Part shown: positions 50,276 to 58,008 of the stretch, one piece after another
How the letters are laid out: the number at the start of each line of letters is the position of its first letter
Numbering within the stretch: position 1 is the first letter of the stretch
Source of the DNA: Amycolatopsis sp. 195334CR
GTDB taxonomy: Bacteria; Actinomycetota; Actinomycetes; Mycobacteriales; Pseudonocardiaceae
Direction of reading: 5' to 3'
Length of the DNA: 64,000 nucleotides
Assembly: GCF_017309385.1 (NCBI RefSeq)
Contig: NZ_JAFJMJ010000001.1
Span: forward strand, 310,001-374,000
Notes under the pieces: generated by a model
Databases searched by the model: none
Seen by the model: only the letters and a program-made list of their open reading frames with translations
What the model was told of the DNA's origin: nothing
Made by a program: the position numbers and the translations under genes

Positions 50276-53182
50276 ATGGGTTCCCGATCAGCGCGATGGG
50301 CCGCCGCCGTGCTCGCGCTCGCTGTTTGCTACTACCTCGGCGCGCGGCTCGGCCTGGAGTTCGCGCTGGTGCGCGGCCAGGTCGCCCCGCTGTGGCCGTC
50401 GACCGGGCTGGCGGTGGCGGCCATGCTCCGCTTCGGCGTCCGCCTGTGGCCTGGGGCGCTGCTCGGGTCGCTGGCCGCCAACGCCCCGCTCGGCCCCTCC
50501 CCGCTCGCCGTGCTCGGCATCGCCGCGGGCGCGGCCGCCGCCCCTTCGGTGGCCGTGCTGTTGTTGCGCCACGCGGGGTTCCGGACGGAACTGACCCGGC
50601 TGCGCGACGTGATGTCGCTCGTCCTGTTCGGCGCGGTGGCCGGGATGGCGATCAGCGCCACCGTCGGCGTCGGCACGCTGACCGCCGCCGGGGCGATCCC
50701 GCGCGAGGAGGCCCTCACCGCCTGGTCGGTGTGGTGGGCGGGCGACGCCACCGGCCTGCTGGTCTTCGCCCCCGCCGCACTCGTGCTCTTCACCGCGCCC
50801 CGCGTGCGCTGGCCGGAGATCACCACCGCGCACTGGGTCCAGGCCGCCGCGCTGACCACCGGCACGCTCGCGCTCGCGGCCGCGGTGGCCGCCGGTCAGG
50901 TGCCCTGGCTGTTCATCATCTTCCCGGTGGTGATCTGGTGCGCCTGGCGCCTCGGCCTCGCCGTGGTCGCCCCCTGCCTGGTCATCGCCACCACCGGCAC
51001 CACCATCGCCGCCGCACTCGGGGCCGGGCCGTTCGCCGGGCAGGCCCTGGTGAACCGGATGGTGCTGCTCCAGTCGTTCAACGGCGCGCTGGTGCTGACC
51101 GGGCTGCTGCTCGCCGCCGCGGCCGCCGAGCAGCGGGTGGCCACCGCGATCAGCGAACAGGCCGGTGCCGAACTGGAGGCCAGGGTCACCGAGCGGACGG
51201 CGATGTTCACCGAGGCCGAGCGCGTGGGCCGGGTGGGCAGCTGGGAACGCGACGTGGCCACCGACGCGGTGACCTGGAGCGACCAGATGTTCCGCCTCTA
51301 CGGCCTGGTCCCCCGCTCGCGCGAGCTGACCTACCAGACCTTTCTCGCCTACGTGCACCCCGACGACCGCGAACTCGTCACCACCACCAACGAACAGGCG
51401 TTGCGCGACCACCTCGACACCGAGATCGCGCACCGGGTGGTGTGGCCGGACGGCACCATCCGCTGGCTCAACCGCCGCGCCAGCCTGGTGGTGGACAAGT
51501 CCGGCGTGGTGCGGAAGATGGTCGGCACCGCGCAGGACATCACCGCCGCCAGGACCGCCGCCGCGGAAACCCGGCTCCTGCTCGAATCCGGCACCGACGC
51601 CATCCTCGGCTTCGACGCAGCCGGGCTCGTCACGCTGGCCAACGACCGCGCCGCTGACCTGTTCGGCGAACTCACCGGCGAGCACATCAAGCGGGCCCTG
51701 CCGGAACTGGACACCGACCGGGCGGTCCAGGGCGCCGAGGTGGTCGGCAGGCGCCAGAACGGTGCCGAGTTCCCGGCCGAGGTCACGCTGCGGCCGTTGT
51801 CCGAGGCCGAAGCCGCGTTCGGCGGCACGGTCGCGGTGGCGGTGGTCCGCGATCTGACCCGCCGCAAGGAAGCCGAACGGGCCCGGCGGCAACTGCAGGA
51901 CGAGCACCGCCGCCGCCAGCAGGCGCTGGAGATCAACGACAACGTCATCCAGGGCCTGTCGGCGGCGCTCTACGCACTGGACTCCGGTGAATCCGAGCGG
52001 GCGGTGCGCACGCTGCGGCGCACCCTCGACACCGCGCGGGAAACCATGCGGAACCTGTTGCACGACAGCACCGGCATCGCGCCCGGCGACCTCGTGCGGC
52101 GTCAACCGGCCGCGCTCGCGCCACCCGCCAAACCCGCCGCGGACCCGCGTCCCGCCGCCTCCGCCCCGGTCACCGCGGTGATCGCCGACGACAGCCGCGA
52201 GGTGCGGTTCGCCCTGCGCGCGCTGCTGGAATCGTTGCCGGGCATCACGGTCGTCGGCGAAGTGGCCGACGGCATCGAGGCAGTGCGCATCGCCACGGAA
52301 CGGCAGCCCGACGCGATGCTGCTGGACCTGGCCATGCCCGCGATGGACGGGCTCGAAGCGCTGCCGCTGATCCTCGCCGCCTCACCGGGCACCAAGGTCA
52401 TCGTGGTCTCCGGGTACGGCCGCGACCAGGTGGCCGAGCAGGCGCTGCGCCTCGGTGCCACCGCGTACGTGGAGAAGGGCGGTTCGACCCGGTTGCTGGC
52501 GAACCTGCTCGCCGACCTGTTCTCCGAGATCGGCCGCGAGCGCCGGGAACCGCCGCCCAGCCAGGACACCGACGACCACTCCGGCCTGGACCCGCAGACC
52601 GAGCTGGCGGTGACCTGCGCGCACGAACTGCGCAACCCGATCACCGCGCTCACCAGCATCACCCAGTTGCTGCGGGAGCAGAGCGACCGGATGCCGTCCG
52701 CGACCGTCCACAAGCTACTCGGCGCGATGGCGCGCAGCCTGCGGCAGATCGACCGGCTGGTGCAGGACCTCGCCGACGCCGGGCGGATGCTCTCGGGCAA
52801 CCTGGAACTGCTGCTGGAGCCCACCGACCTCGGTGACCTGGCCAGGACGGTGCTCGGTGAACTGGCCGACCTGACCGACGACCACCCGGTGGAACTGCGG
52901 GCCGAGGCCGGCGTGGTGGCCGGGGTGGACCCGTTCCGCATCCGGCAGGTGCTGGCGAACCTGCTGGGCAACGCGGCGAAGTTCAGCCCGCCGGGGAGCC
53001 CGATCCGGCTCACCCTCGCGGTCGAGGGCGAGCGCGTGGAGATCGCGGTCACCGACCGCGGCCCCGGGGTGCCCGCCGAGCACCGCGACCGGCTGTTCGG
53101 CAAGTTCGAACGGCTCGGCAGCACGCAGAAGGGCACCGGGCTGGGGTTGTACATCTCGCAGGAGATCGCCCGGGCGCACTAG
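50276..53182 (+). CDS. MASE1-PAS-PAS-REC-histidine kinase, ending at an in-frame amber codon
   Basis: A 968-residue hybrid sensor kinase. It has about eight N-terminal membrane helices (MASE1-like, residues 1-290), PAS 1 (RVGSWERDVATDAVTWSDQM to DITAAR), PAS 2 (GTDAILGFDAAGLVTLAN), an EINDNVIQGLSAALYAL helix, a receiver domain with acceptor Asp in MLLDLAMPAMDG, then HisKA (CAHELRNPITAL) and HATPase (LLGNAAKFS, DRGPGVP, GTGLGLYI). It stops at TAG 53180-53182, but the same frame continues for 34 codons to TAA 53287 with the expected HATPase end (GELVLAESGPGGSTFVLSLP). Start ATG 50276; GTG 50273 is possible. Confidence 0.87.
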   Translation: MGSRSARWAAAVLALAVCYYLGARLGLEFALVRGQVAPLWPSTGLAVAAMLRFGVRLWPGALLGSLAANAPLGPSPLAVLGIAAGAAAAPSVAVLLLRHAGFRTELTRLRDVMSLVLFGAVAGMAISATVGVGTLTAAGAIPREEALTAWSVWWAGDATGLLVFAPAALVLFTAPRVRWPEITTAHWVQAAALTTGTLALAAAVAAGQVPWLFIIFPVVIWCAWRLGLAVVAPCLVIATTGTTIAAALGAGPFAGQALVNRMVLLQSFNGALVLTGLLLAAAAAEQRVATAISEQAGAELEARVTERTAMFTEAERVGRVGSWERDVATDAVTWSDQMFRLYGLVPRSRELTYQTFLAYVHPDDRELVTTTNEQALRDHLDTEIAHRVVWPDGTIRWLNRRASLVVDKSGVVRKMVGTAQDITAARTAAAETRLLLESGTDAILGFDAAGLVTLANDRAADLFGELTGEHIKRALPELDTDRAVQGAEVVGRRQNGAEFPAEVTLRPLSEAEAAFGGTVAVAVVRDLTRRKEAERARRQLQDEHRRRQQALEINDNVIQGLSAALYALDSGESERAVRTLRRTLDTARETMRNLLHDSTGIAPGDLVRRQPAALAPPAKPAADPRPAASAPVTAVIADDSREVRFALRALLESLPGITVVGEVADGIEAVRIATERQPDAMLLDLAMPAMDGLEALPLILAASPGTKVIVVSGYGRDQVAEQALRLGATAYVEKGGSTRLLANLLADLFSEIGRERREPPPSQDTDDHSGLDPQTELAVTCAHELRNPITALTSITQLLREQSDRMPSATVHKLLGAMARSLRQIDRLVQDLADAGRMLSGNLELLLEPTDLGDLARTVLGELADLTDDHPVELRAEAGVVAGVDPFRIRQVLANLLGNAAKFSPPGSPIRLTLAVEGERVEIAVTDRGPGVPAEHRDRLFGKFERLGSTQKGTGLGLYISQEIARAH

Positions 53183-53379
53183 GGGGAGCTGGTGCTGGCG
53201 GAGAGCGGTCCCGGCGGCAGCACGTTCGTGCTCTCCCTGCCGATCGTGCTCAGCGGGCAGTGGCCGGAGCATGCACTAGAAAGCTAAGCCCCCGTCATCC
53301 TGCCGCCCCTGCGCGCCAGGCGCATAATGGGGCGACTGGGAGCAGTTTTCCCCGTCGGGCAGAAGCGAGGGAGCACACC

Positions 53380-53820
53380 TTGCCAACGGCCGGAGACGTC
53401 TGCGTCGAACTCCGCGTCCACCGCAGCGGAGTGGTCATCGGCTGCGTGACCGGTGATGCCGACTGGCTCGGCGCCCCGGCGCTCGGCCGGTTCCTGGCCA
53501 AGCGCGTCGCGGCCCGCGAGGATTTTGTGCTCGACCTGCGGGGCCTGGGCTTTCTCGGTGCCGCGGGGCTGGCCACGCTGCTGGAGACGGCCTCGTCGGC
53601 GGCCGAGGAGAACGTGTCCTGGGCGATGGTGACCTGGGGTCCGGTGGTGAACCGGGTGATCGAGGCGATCGGCGTGAGCACGGTGCTGCCGACCCACCCG
53701 ACCCTGTTCGAGGCACTCGCCGACGTCAAGGCCGGCAGGCAGCGGCTCGACCGCGCCCCGTTCCGGTCGGCGCGACGCCCGGTCACGGTGGGCTCGGGCT
53801 TCCGGCCGCCACCCGCCTGA
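53380..53820 (+). CDS. STAS-domain protein (anti-sigma factor antagonist-like)
   Basis: A 146-residue protein with a STAS fold: GCVTGDADWLGAPALGRFLA, DFVLDLRGLGFLGAAGLATLLETA (read in parts) and WGPVVNRVIEAIGV. The usual phosphorylated serine after the DL-R-G-L-x-F motif is replaced (FLGAAGL), so kinase switching may not apply. The TTG start follows GAGGGAG. It lies 93 bp after the extended end of the sensor kinase frame, so the two may share a signalling pathway. Its last codons lie in a tandem repeat. Confidence 0.8.
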   Translation: MPTAGDVCVELRVHRSGVVIGCVTGDADWLGAPALGRFLAKRVAAREDFVLDLRGLGFLGAAGLATLLETASSAAEENVSWAMVTWGPVVNRVIEAIGVSTVLPTHPTLFEALADVKAGRQRLDRAPFRSARRPVTVGSGFRPPPA

Positions 53821-53911
53821 GGCCGACGGCGGGCTTGCGGCCAGCGGCGGGCTTCCACCCGCCTGAGGCAGCGGCGGGCTTGCGGCCAGCGGCGGGCTTC
53901 CGCCCGCCTGA
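53796..53911. repeat. tandem repeat overlapping the STAS gene end
   Basis: Two copies of a 45-46-bp unit (53821-53866 and 53867-53911), each ending CCCGCCTGA, follow a partial copy (53796-53820) that forms the last codons and stop of the STAS gene. Every unit therefore carries a TGA. Confidence 0.8.
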
Positions 53912-53925
53912 GGCCACCGGCGGTT

Positions 53926-54798
53926 TCAGGCGCCGTCGAACCAGCGCAGGACCCGTTCGGCCACTTCGTCCGGTTGCTCCAAGTGCAGGAAGTGCCCGGC
54001 GTCGCGGAGCACCGCCACGTCGGAGCCCGGAGCCAGCCCGCGGTTCGCGTGCTCGAAGTGCTCGACGGCGATGCAGCCGTCGTCCGCGCCCGCCATCACC
54101 AGCAGCGGCTTGCCCGCGGTGGCCTCGCTGCGCGCCCCGAAGTCCACCAGCGCCGGATCGTGCCTGCTGGGGTCGAAGTTCGCCCGGTAGATCTTCAGCG
54201 AGTTCGCGATGTACCGCTCGTCGCCGTACATGCGGTGGATGCGCTCCCGGTGCTCCGGCGACGGGGTCAGCCCCGGCGACCAGGTGGCCCACAGGTGGTC
54301 GATCAGCCGCCGGTCCAGCTGGAGCACCGTTTCGGCGACGCCCTCGACGGTGAACATCCACAGGTAGAACAACCGCTGCTGCTGCGCGGGATCGCGCAGC
54401 GCGGCGACCAGCGTCGCGGGCGGTGGCACCGCCATCGTCACGCCCCGGCGCAGGGTTTCCGGCCAGGCCGCGGCCACCCGCCCCACCATGCCCGCGCCGA
54501 TGTCGTGCCCGATCATGTCCACGCCGTCCGGGTCGAGCGCCCTGGCGACGGCCGCCGCGTCGGCGGCGAGGGTGAGGCTGTCGCCGTAGCGCAGTTCGTC
54601 CGCGGTGTCCGGGTGGAACCCCCGCAGGTACGGCGCGACCACCCGCCTGCCCGCGGCGACCAGCCGTTCGGCCAGCGGACCCCAGGTCTCGGGGTGGTCG
54701 GGAAACCCGTGCCAGCACACCACCACCGGCCCGTCCCCGGCGGCCAGCGCGGGGAAGTCGAGCCGGTCGGTCCGGACCAGGATCTCCTCGAAGTCCAT
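53926..54798 (-). CDS. alpha/beta hydrolase (epoxide hydrolase/dehalogenase-like)
   Basis: A 290-residue alpha/beta hydrolase. The oxyanion motif is VVCWHGFPDHPETWGPLA near residue 28. The nucleophile elbow GHDIGAGMVGRVAA near residue 98 carries aspartate, as in epoxide hydrolases and haloalkane dehalogenases. The catalytic histidine is in RDAGHFLHLEQPDE at the C-terminus. It is divergent from the secreted protein gene, with a CRP-like site between them. Substrate unknown. Confidence 0.85.
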   Translation of the reverse strand: MDFEEILVRTDRLDFPALAAGDGPVVVCWHGFPDHPETWGPLAERLVAAGRRVVAPYLRGFHPDTADELRYGDSLTLAADAAAVARALDPDGVDMIGHDIGAGMVGRVAAAWPETLRRGVTMAVPPPATLVAALRDPAQQQRLFYLWMFTVEGVAETVLQLDRRLIDHLWATWSPGLTPSPEHRERIHRMYGDERYIANSLKIYRANFDPSRHDPALVDFGARSEATAGKPLLVMAGADDGCIAVEHFEHANRGLAPGSDVAVLRDAGHFLHLEQPDEVAERVLRWFDGA

Positions 54799-54822
54799 GC
54801 GGTCAGCCTAGTGTGATCCGAC

Positions 54823-54838
54823 TGTGACCTGGGTCACA
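54823..54838. promoter_or_regulatory. CRP/GlxR-type binding site
   Basis: TGTGACCTGGGTCACA is a perfect match to the TGTGA-N6-TCACA consensus of Crp-family regulators. It lies 25 bp before the hydrolase start and 116 bp before the secreted protein start. Confidence 0.72.
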
Positions 54839-54908
54839 AATGGCCAACTGGTGGCTTTCCCACGCATCTACCAAGTGTCAGGGGAAACAATCACCGCAAC
54901 AGTCTTCA

Positions 54909-54921
54909 GTGGACAGTCCAC
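54909..54921 (+). promoter_or_regulatory. short palindrome before the secreted protein gene
   Basis: GTGGAC-A-GTCCAC, a perfect 6-bp inverted repeat 33 bp before the start codon. It is a possible operator or 5'-leader hairpin. Confidence 0.35.
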
Positions 54922-54953
54922 AGGAGACTTACCAGGTATAGGGGGGAAATCTC

Positions 54954-55604
54954 ATGCACCGGCACCTCAAGATCCGCAGCACCGCCGCCGCACTGCTGGC
55001 GCTGGCCGCGGTACCCGCGTTGGCCGGAACGGCTTCGGCCGCCGACTCCGGGGTCACCGCGGACTTCACCGGGGACGGCAAGGCGGACACCGCCGCGCTG
55101 GCCGGCACCGGCGATCCCGCCAGGCAGCAGCTGGTGTTCAACGTCGTCGACGGCGGCACCAGCTCGATCGTGCTGCCCGCGGACCCGGTGGCCGGTCCGC
55201 AGGACCTGCGGGTCACCGACATCAACGGCGACGGCCGCGCCGAAGTGCTGGTCACCTTCTCGCGCGGGGCGAACACCGACTTCAGCACCTTCGTCGAGCT
55301 GGGCCCGGACGGCCCGCGCACGCTCACCGGTCCCGACGGCACGCGGTTCGACGTCACCGAAGGCGGCGGGATCGCCGCTCGCCTCGGCTACGAATGCGCG
55401 TCGAACGCCGAGGGCGGCCGCGACCTGATCACCCTGGGCGCCACCAGGATCGACACCGGCAACGGCGGCGAACTGGTCTACGAGGGCCAGCGCACCCGCT
55501 ACGCCGTCGAAAACGGCGCCCTCACCGAGGTCGACACCTACAACTTCGCCGGTGCGGGCCAGGACGACCCGGTGCTGAAGACGGACCCGGCCAGCTGCGC
55601 CTGA
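54954..55604 (+). CDS. secreted FG-GAP/VCBS-like protein
   Basis: A 216-residue exported protein. The signal peptide runs to about residue 29 (LALAAVPALAGTASA-A). The mature part has the calcium-binding-type repeats TADFTGDGKADTAAL and VTDINGDGRAEVLVTF found in FG-GAP/VCBS beta-propeller proteins, but only enough for part of a propeller. Two cysteines (YECAS and the end PASCA) could pair. The ATG follows GGGGGG. Its stop is one base from the convergent GH43 gene's stop. Function unknown. Confidence 0.75.
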   Translation: MHRHLKIRSTAAALLALAAVPALAGTASAADSGVTADFTGDGKADTAALAGTGDPARQQLVFNVVDGGTSSIVLPADPVAGPQDLRVTDINGDGRAEVLVTFSRGANTDFSTFVELGPDGPRTLTGPDGTRFDVTEGGGIAARLGYECASNAEGGRDLITLGATRIDTGNGGELVYEGQRTRYAVENGALTEVDTYNFAGAGQDDPVLKTDPASCA

Positions 55605-55605
55605 G

Positions 55606-57225
55606 CTATCGGCTGAGCACCGGCACGGTGGTGCACGCGTGGGGTACGTCGGCGTAGGAGTTGTCGGCGCGCAGGCGCTGGTAGCCGATCTCCAGCAGTG
55701 CGGCGCCGGGCCGGTGCAGGGTCACTTCGACCCGGCCGCCGTGCACCGCCACCGTGCCCGCGGTCGCCGGGATGAGCTTGGCGCGCAAGCGGTTCAGCGG
55801 GTTGGCCAGGTCGAAGGCGGCACCCGGCGCGCTCCGCACGGTCACGCCGGTACCGCCCGCGACCCCGGGCCGCACCCGCAGCAGGCGCTCGTCGGCGCGG
55901 AGGCCGAGCGGGCCCACCCCGGCGGGCAGCGGCTGGTCGGCGGTGGTCAGGTCGATGGCGAGCGGCCCCGCCACCCGCATCCGCGAGCTGTACAGGCGCC
56001 GGTTGTCCGTTGTGGACGGACGGCCGTGGTGCACGTAGAACTGCTCGGTACCGTCCGGGGACGCGGTGATGCTGCCGTGCCCGGTGGAGTACACGGCCTG
56101 CGCCGGGTCCTGCGACAGCACCGGGTTCGCCGGGCTCTTGCGCCACGGCCCGAGCGGGCTGTCCGCCGTCGCGTAGCCGACGCCGTAGTGCTCGTTCTCG
56201 TAGTTGTTCGCCGAGTAGGTCAGGCGGTAGACCGGTTTGCCGTGCTCGTCGGTGGTCCGCACGGTGGTCGAACCTTCAGCCCAGCGCCGGTCCTTCTTCG
56301 CCCCGCCGGTTTTCGCGTAGTCGTCGACGTGCGCGTTCTCCCACGACTGCTTGTCCGAGCCGTAGTTCAGGATCGGCGTGAAGCCGTCCTTGCGGGTGCC
56401 CGGCGGGTCGGCCGGATCGAGGTTGGCGTCGCGGTAGGACGGTGCGATCGACGGCTTGGTCCGGCCCGCCGGGTCGTGCCACCAGTCGGCGGTCAGCTCG
56501 ACGGCGTAGATGTTGGACTCCTCGACGTACTTGCCGAGATCGGTGTCCCACACCCAGTTCCGGTAGGCGTTGCGGGAGAAGTAGAGGTAGATCCGGCCGT
56601 CCGCGTCGAAGAACACGTTCGGGTCGATGAACGGGATGTACGTGCCCAGCGGCGCGCTCTGGCCCTCTTCCCGCGTGGCGGGCGGTTTCTTCTGCGCGGC
56701 GTCCATGATCAGGTTGACGTCGTGGTAGTCCGGGTCGAACGGGTGGTAGTCCAGCGGTCCCGGCGCGACGTCGCGGAACGGACCGGCCGGTGAGTTCGCC
56801 ACCGCGACGCCCACCTTCGACGGCTCCTCGAAGTCCGCGTACTTGAAGTGCTCCGCCACGTTCCGGTTCATCCGGCCCGAGTAGAAGAAGTAGTACAGCC
56901 CGGTTTTCTCGTTGTGGTACAGCTCCGGCGCCCAGAACCAGTCGTGCGCCCAGGTGCCCGCCTTGCCCGCTTCGAGCGCGCCACCGGGCAGGTGCTCCCA
57001 GGTGGCCAGGTCCGGCGAGCGGTAGATGCCGAAGTGGTAACCGGGATCGGCGCCCTCGGTCGAATAGGCGTAGTAGTACCCGCTCGCGCGGTCGAAGTGC
57101 ACGAACGGATCGGCGCCGGGCGTGGCCGCGTTGTTGAAGTACGTGGGTGGCTTCGAAACCGCCGCCGCGGGCGAGACCCCGGCCAGGAGCAGCAGGCCGA
57201 CCACCAGGAGAACGCACTTCCGCAC
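55606..57225 (-). CDS. secreted family 43-type glycoside hydrolase
   Basis: A 539-residue exported five-bladed beta-propeller hydrolase. A signal peptide (residues 1-22) precedes the catalytic domain. The three acidic positions of GH43 are visible: Asp in ATPGADPFVHFD, Asp in IPFIDPNVFFDADGRIYLYF, and the acid Glu in RRWAEGSTTVRT. A C-terminal beta domain of about 120 residues follows. Arabinan or xylan side chains are typical substrates; specificity is not predictable. No CRP- or CebR-like site is seen directly before it. Confidence 0.85.
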   Translation of the reverse strand: MRKCVLLVVGLLLLAGVSPAAAVSKPPTYFNNAATPGADPFVHFDRASGYYYAYSTEGADPGYHFGIYRSPDLATWEHLPGGALEAGKAGTWAHDWFWAPELYHNEKTGLYYFFYSGRMNRNVAEHFKYADFEEPSKVGVAVANSPAGPFRDVAPGPLDYHPFDPDYHDVNLIMDAAQKKPPATREEGQSAPLGTYIPFIDPNVFFDADGRIYLYFSRNAYRNWVWDTDLGKYVEESNIYAVELTADWWHDPAGRTKPSIAPSYRDANLDPADPPGTRKDGFTPILNYGSDKQSWENAHVDDYAKTGGAKKDRRWAEGSTTVRTTDEHGKPVYRLTYSANNYENEHYGVGYATADSPLGPWRKSPANPVLSQDPAQAVYSTGHGSITASPDGTEQFYVHHGRPSTTDNRRLYSSRMRVAGPLAIDLTTADQPLPAGVGPLGLRADERLLRVRPGVAGGTGVTVRSAPGAAFDLANPLNRLRAKLIPATAGTVAVHGGRVEVTLHRPGAALLEIGYQRLRADNSYADVPHACTTVPVLSR

Positions 57226-57274
57226 GGCCTACCCCTGTTTCCTGTTGTTGGTTCTTGTCGATTGTCGGGTATTT

Positions 57275-57946
57275 TCAGCCGCCTTTCCCGGCCTTGTCAA
57301 GGTGGTCGCCGGGCAGCCGGACCGTGGTGAACCGCAGGAACTGCTGCACGAACGGCCCCATCGCCAGCGCGACCACCAGCGTGCCGAAGCCCGCGGTCCC
57401 GCCGAGCGCCCAGCCGACGGCCAGCACCACCACCTCGATCGCGGTGCGCACCAGCCAGATCGGCTTGCCGCTGACCCGCACGGCCCCGGTCATCAGCCCG
57501 TCGCGCGGGCCGGAGCCGAAGCGCGCGCCGAGGTAGACCGCGTCGAAGAAGGTGAGCAGGACCAGGCCGAGCAGGAAGAAGCCGAAGCGCGGCCCGAGCC
57601 CGTCCGGCGCGGGCAGGAGCCAGACCGCGAGGTCCGCCGACAGGCCGACCAGCAGCACGTTCAGCAGGGTGCCGAGGCCGGGCAGTTCCCGGAGCGGGAT
57701 CCAGAAGAGCAACACGGCCACCGCGATCAGGTTGGTGGCCCAGCCGAAGCTCAGCCCGGTGCGCTCGGAGACCCCTTCCGCGAGCACGCTCCAGCTGGAC
57801 GCGCCGAGGCCGGACTCGACCAGGAGGGTGACGGAGAAGCCGTACCCGACCAGGCCGGCGACCAGTTGCGGGAGGCGGCGGAGCTTCTTCCCGGCGCGGA
57901 GCTGCTCCCCCGCGGTCATCCGCCGGGCCACGGACTGCGTGCTCAT
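57275..57946 (-). CDS. yczE: YczE-like integral membrane protein
   Basis: A 223-residue membrane protein with six hydrophobic stretches. It has GYGFSVTLLVESGLGASSWSVLAEG near residue 33, with GARFGSGPRDGLMTGAVR later, both typical of the YczE/YitT-like family. It is divergent from a MocR regulator of the YczR type, a pairing known from bacilli and actinobacteria in which the regulator controls the membrane protein. ATG at 57946 is chosen; a TTG at 57967 is possible. Transport role suspected, substrate unknown. Confidence 0.85.
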   Translation of the reverse strand: MSTQSVARRMTAGEQLRAGKKLRRLPQLVAGLVGYGFSVTLLVESGLGASSWSVLAEGVSERTGLSFGWATNLIAVAVLLFWIPLRELPGLGTLLNVLLVGLSADLAVWLLPAPDGLGPRFGFFLLGLVLLTFFDAVYLGARFGSGPRDGLMTGAVRVSGKPIWLVRTAIEVVVLAVGWALGGTAGFGTLVVALAMGPFVQQFLRFTTVRLPGDHLDKAGKGG

Positions 57947-57962
57947 ACCGGTGATCTTGCTC

Positions 57963-58006
57963 GGCAACTGGCCTTGTCAGAAAGGGCCAGATCGGCAACG
58001 CTGGCC
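57963..58006. promoter_or_regulatory. candidate YczR (MocR) operator with two direct half-sites
   Basis: GGCAACTGGCC (57963-57973) and GGCAACGCTGGCC (57994-58006) are direct repeats whose starts are 31 bp apart, about three helical turns. They lie in the 62-bp divergent gap. The first closely matches GGCAATTGGCC before the other MocR gene. Confidence 0.58.
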
Positions 58007-58008
58007 CG

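Noticed and set aside
53821..53925. Possible short coding extension after the STAS gene
   Set aside because: The tandem units carry repeated TGA stops and no ribosome site.
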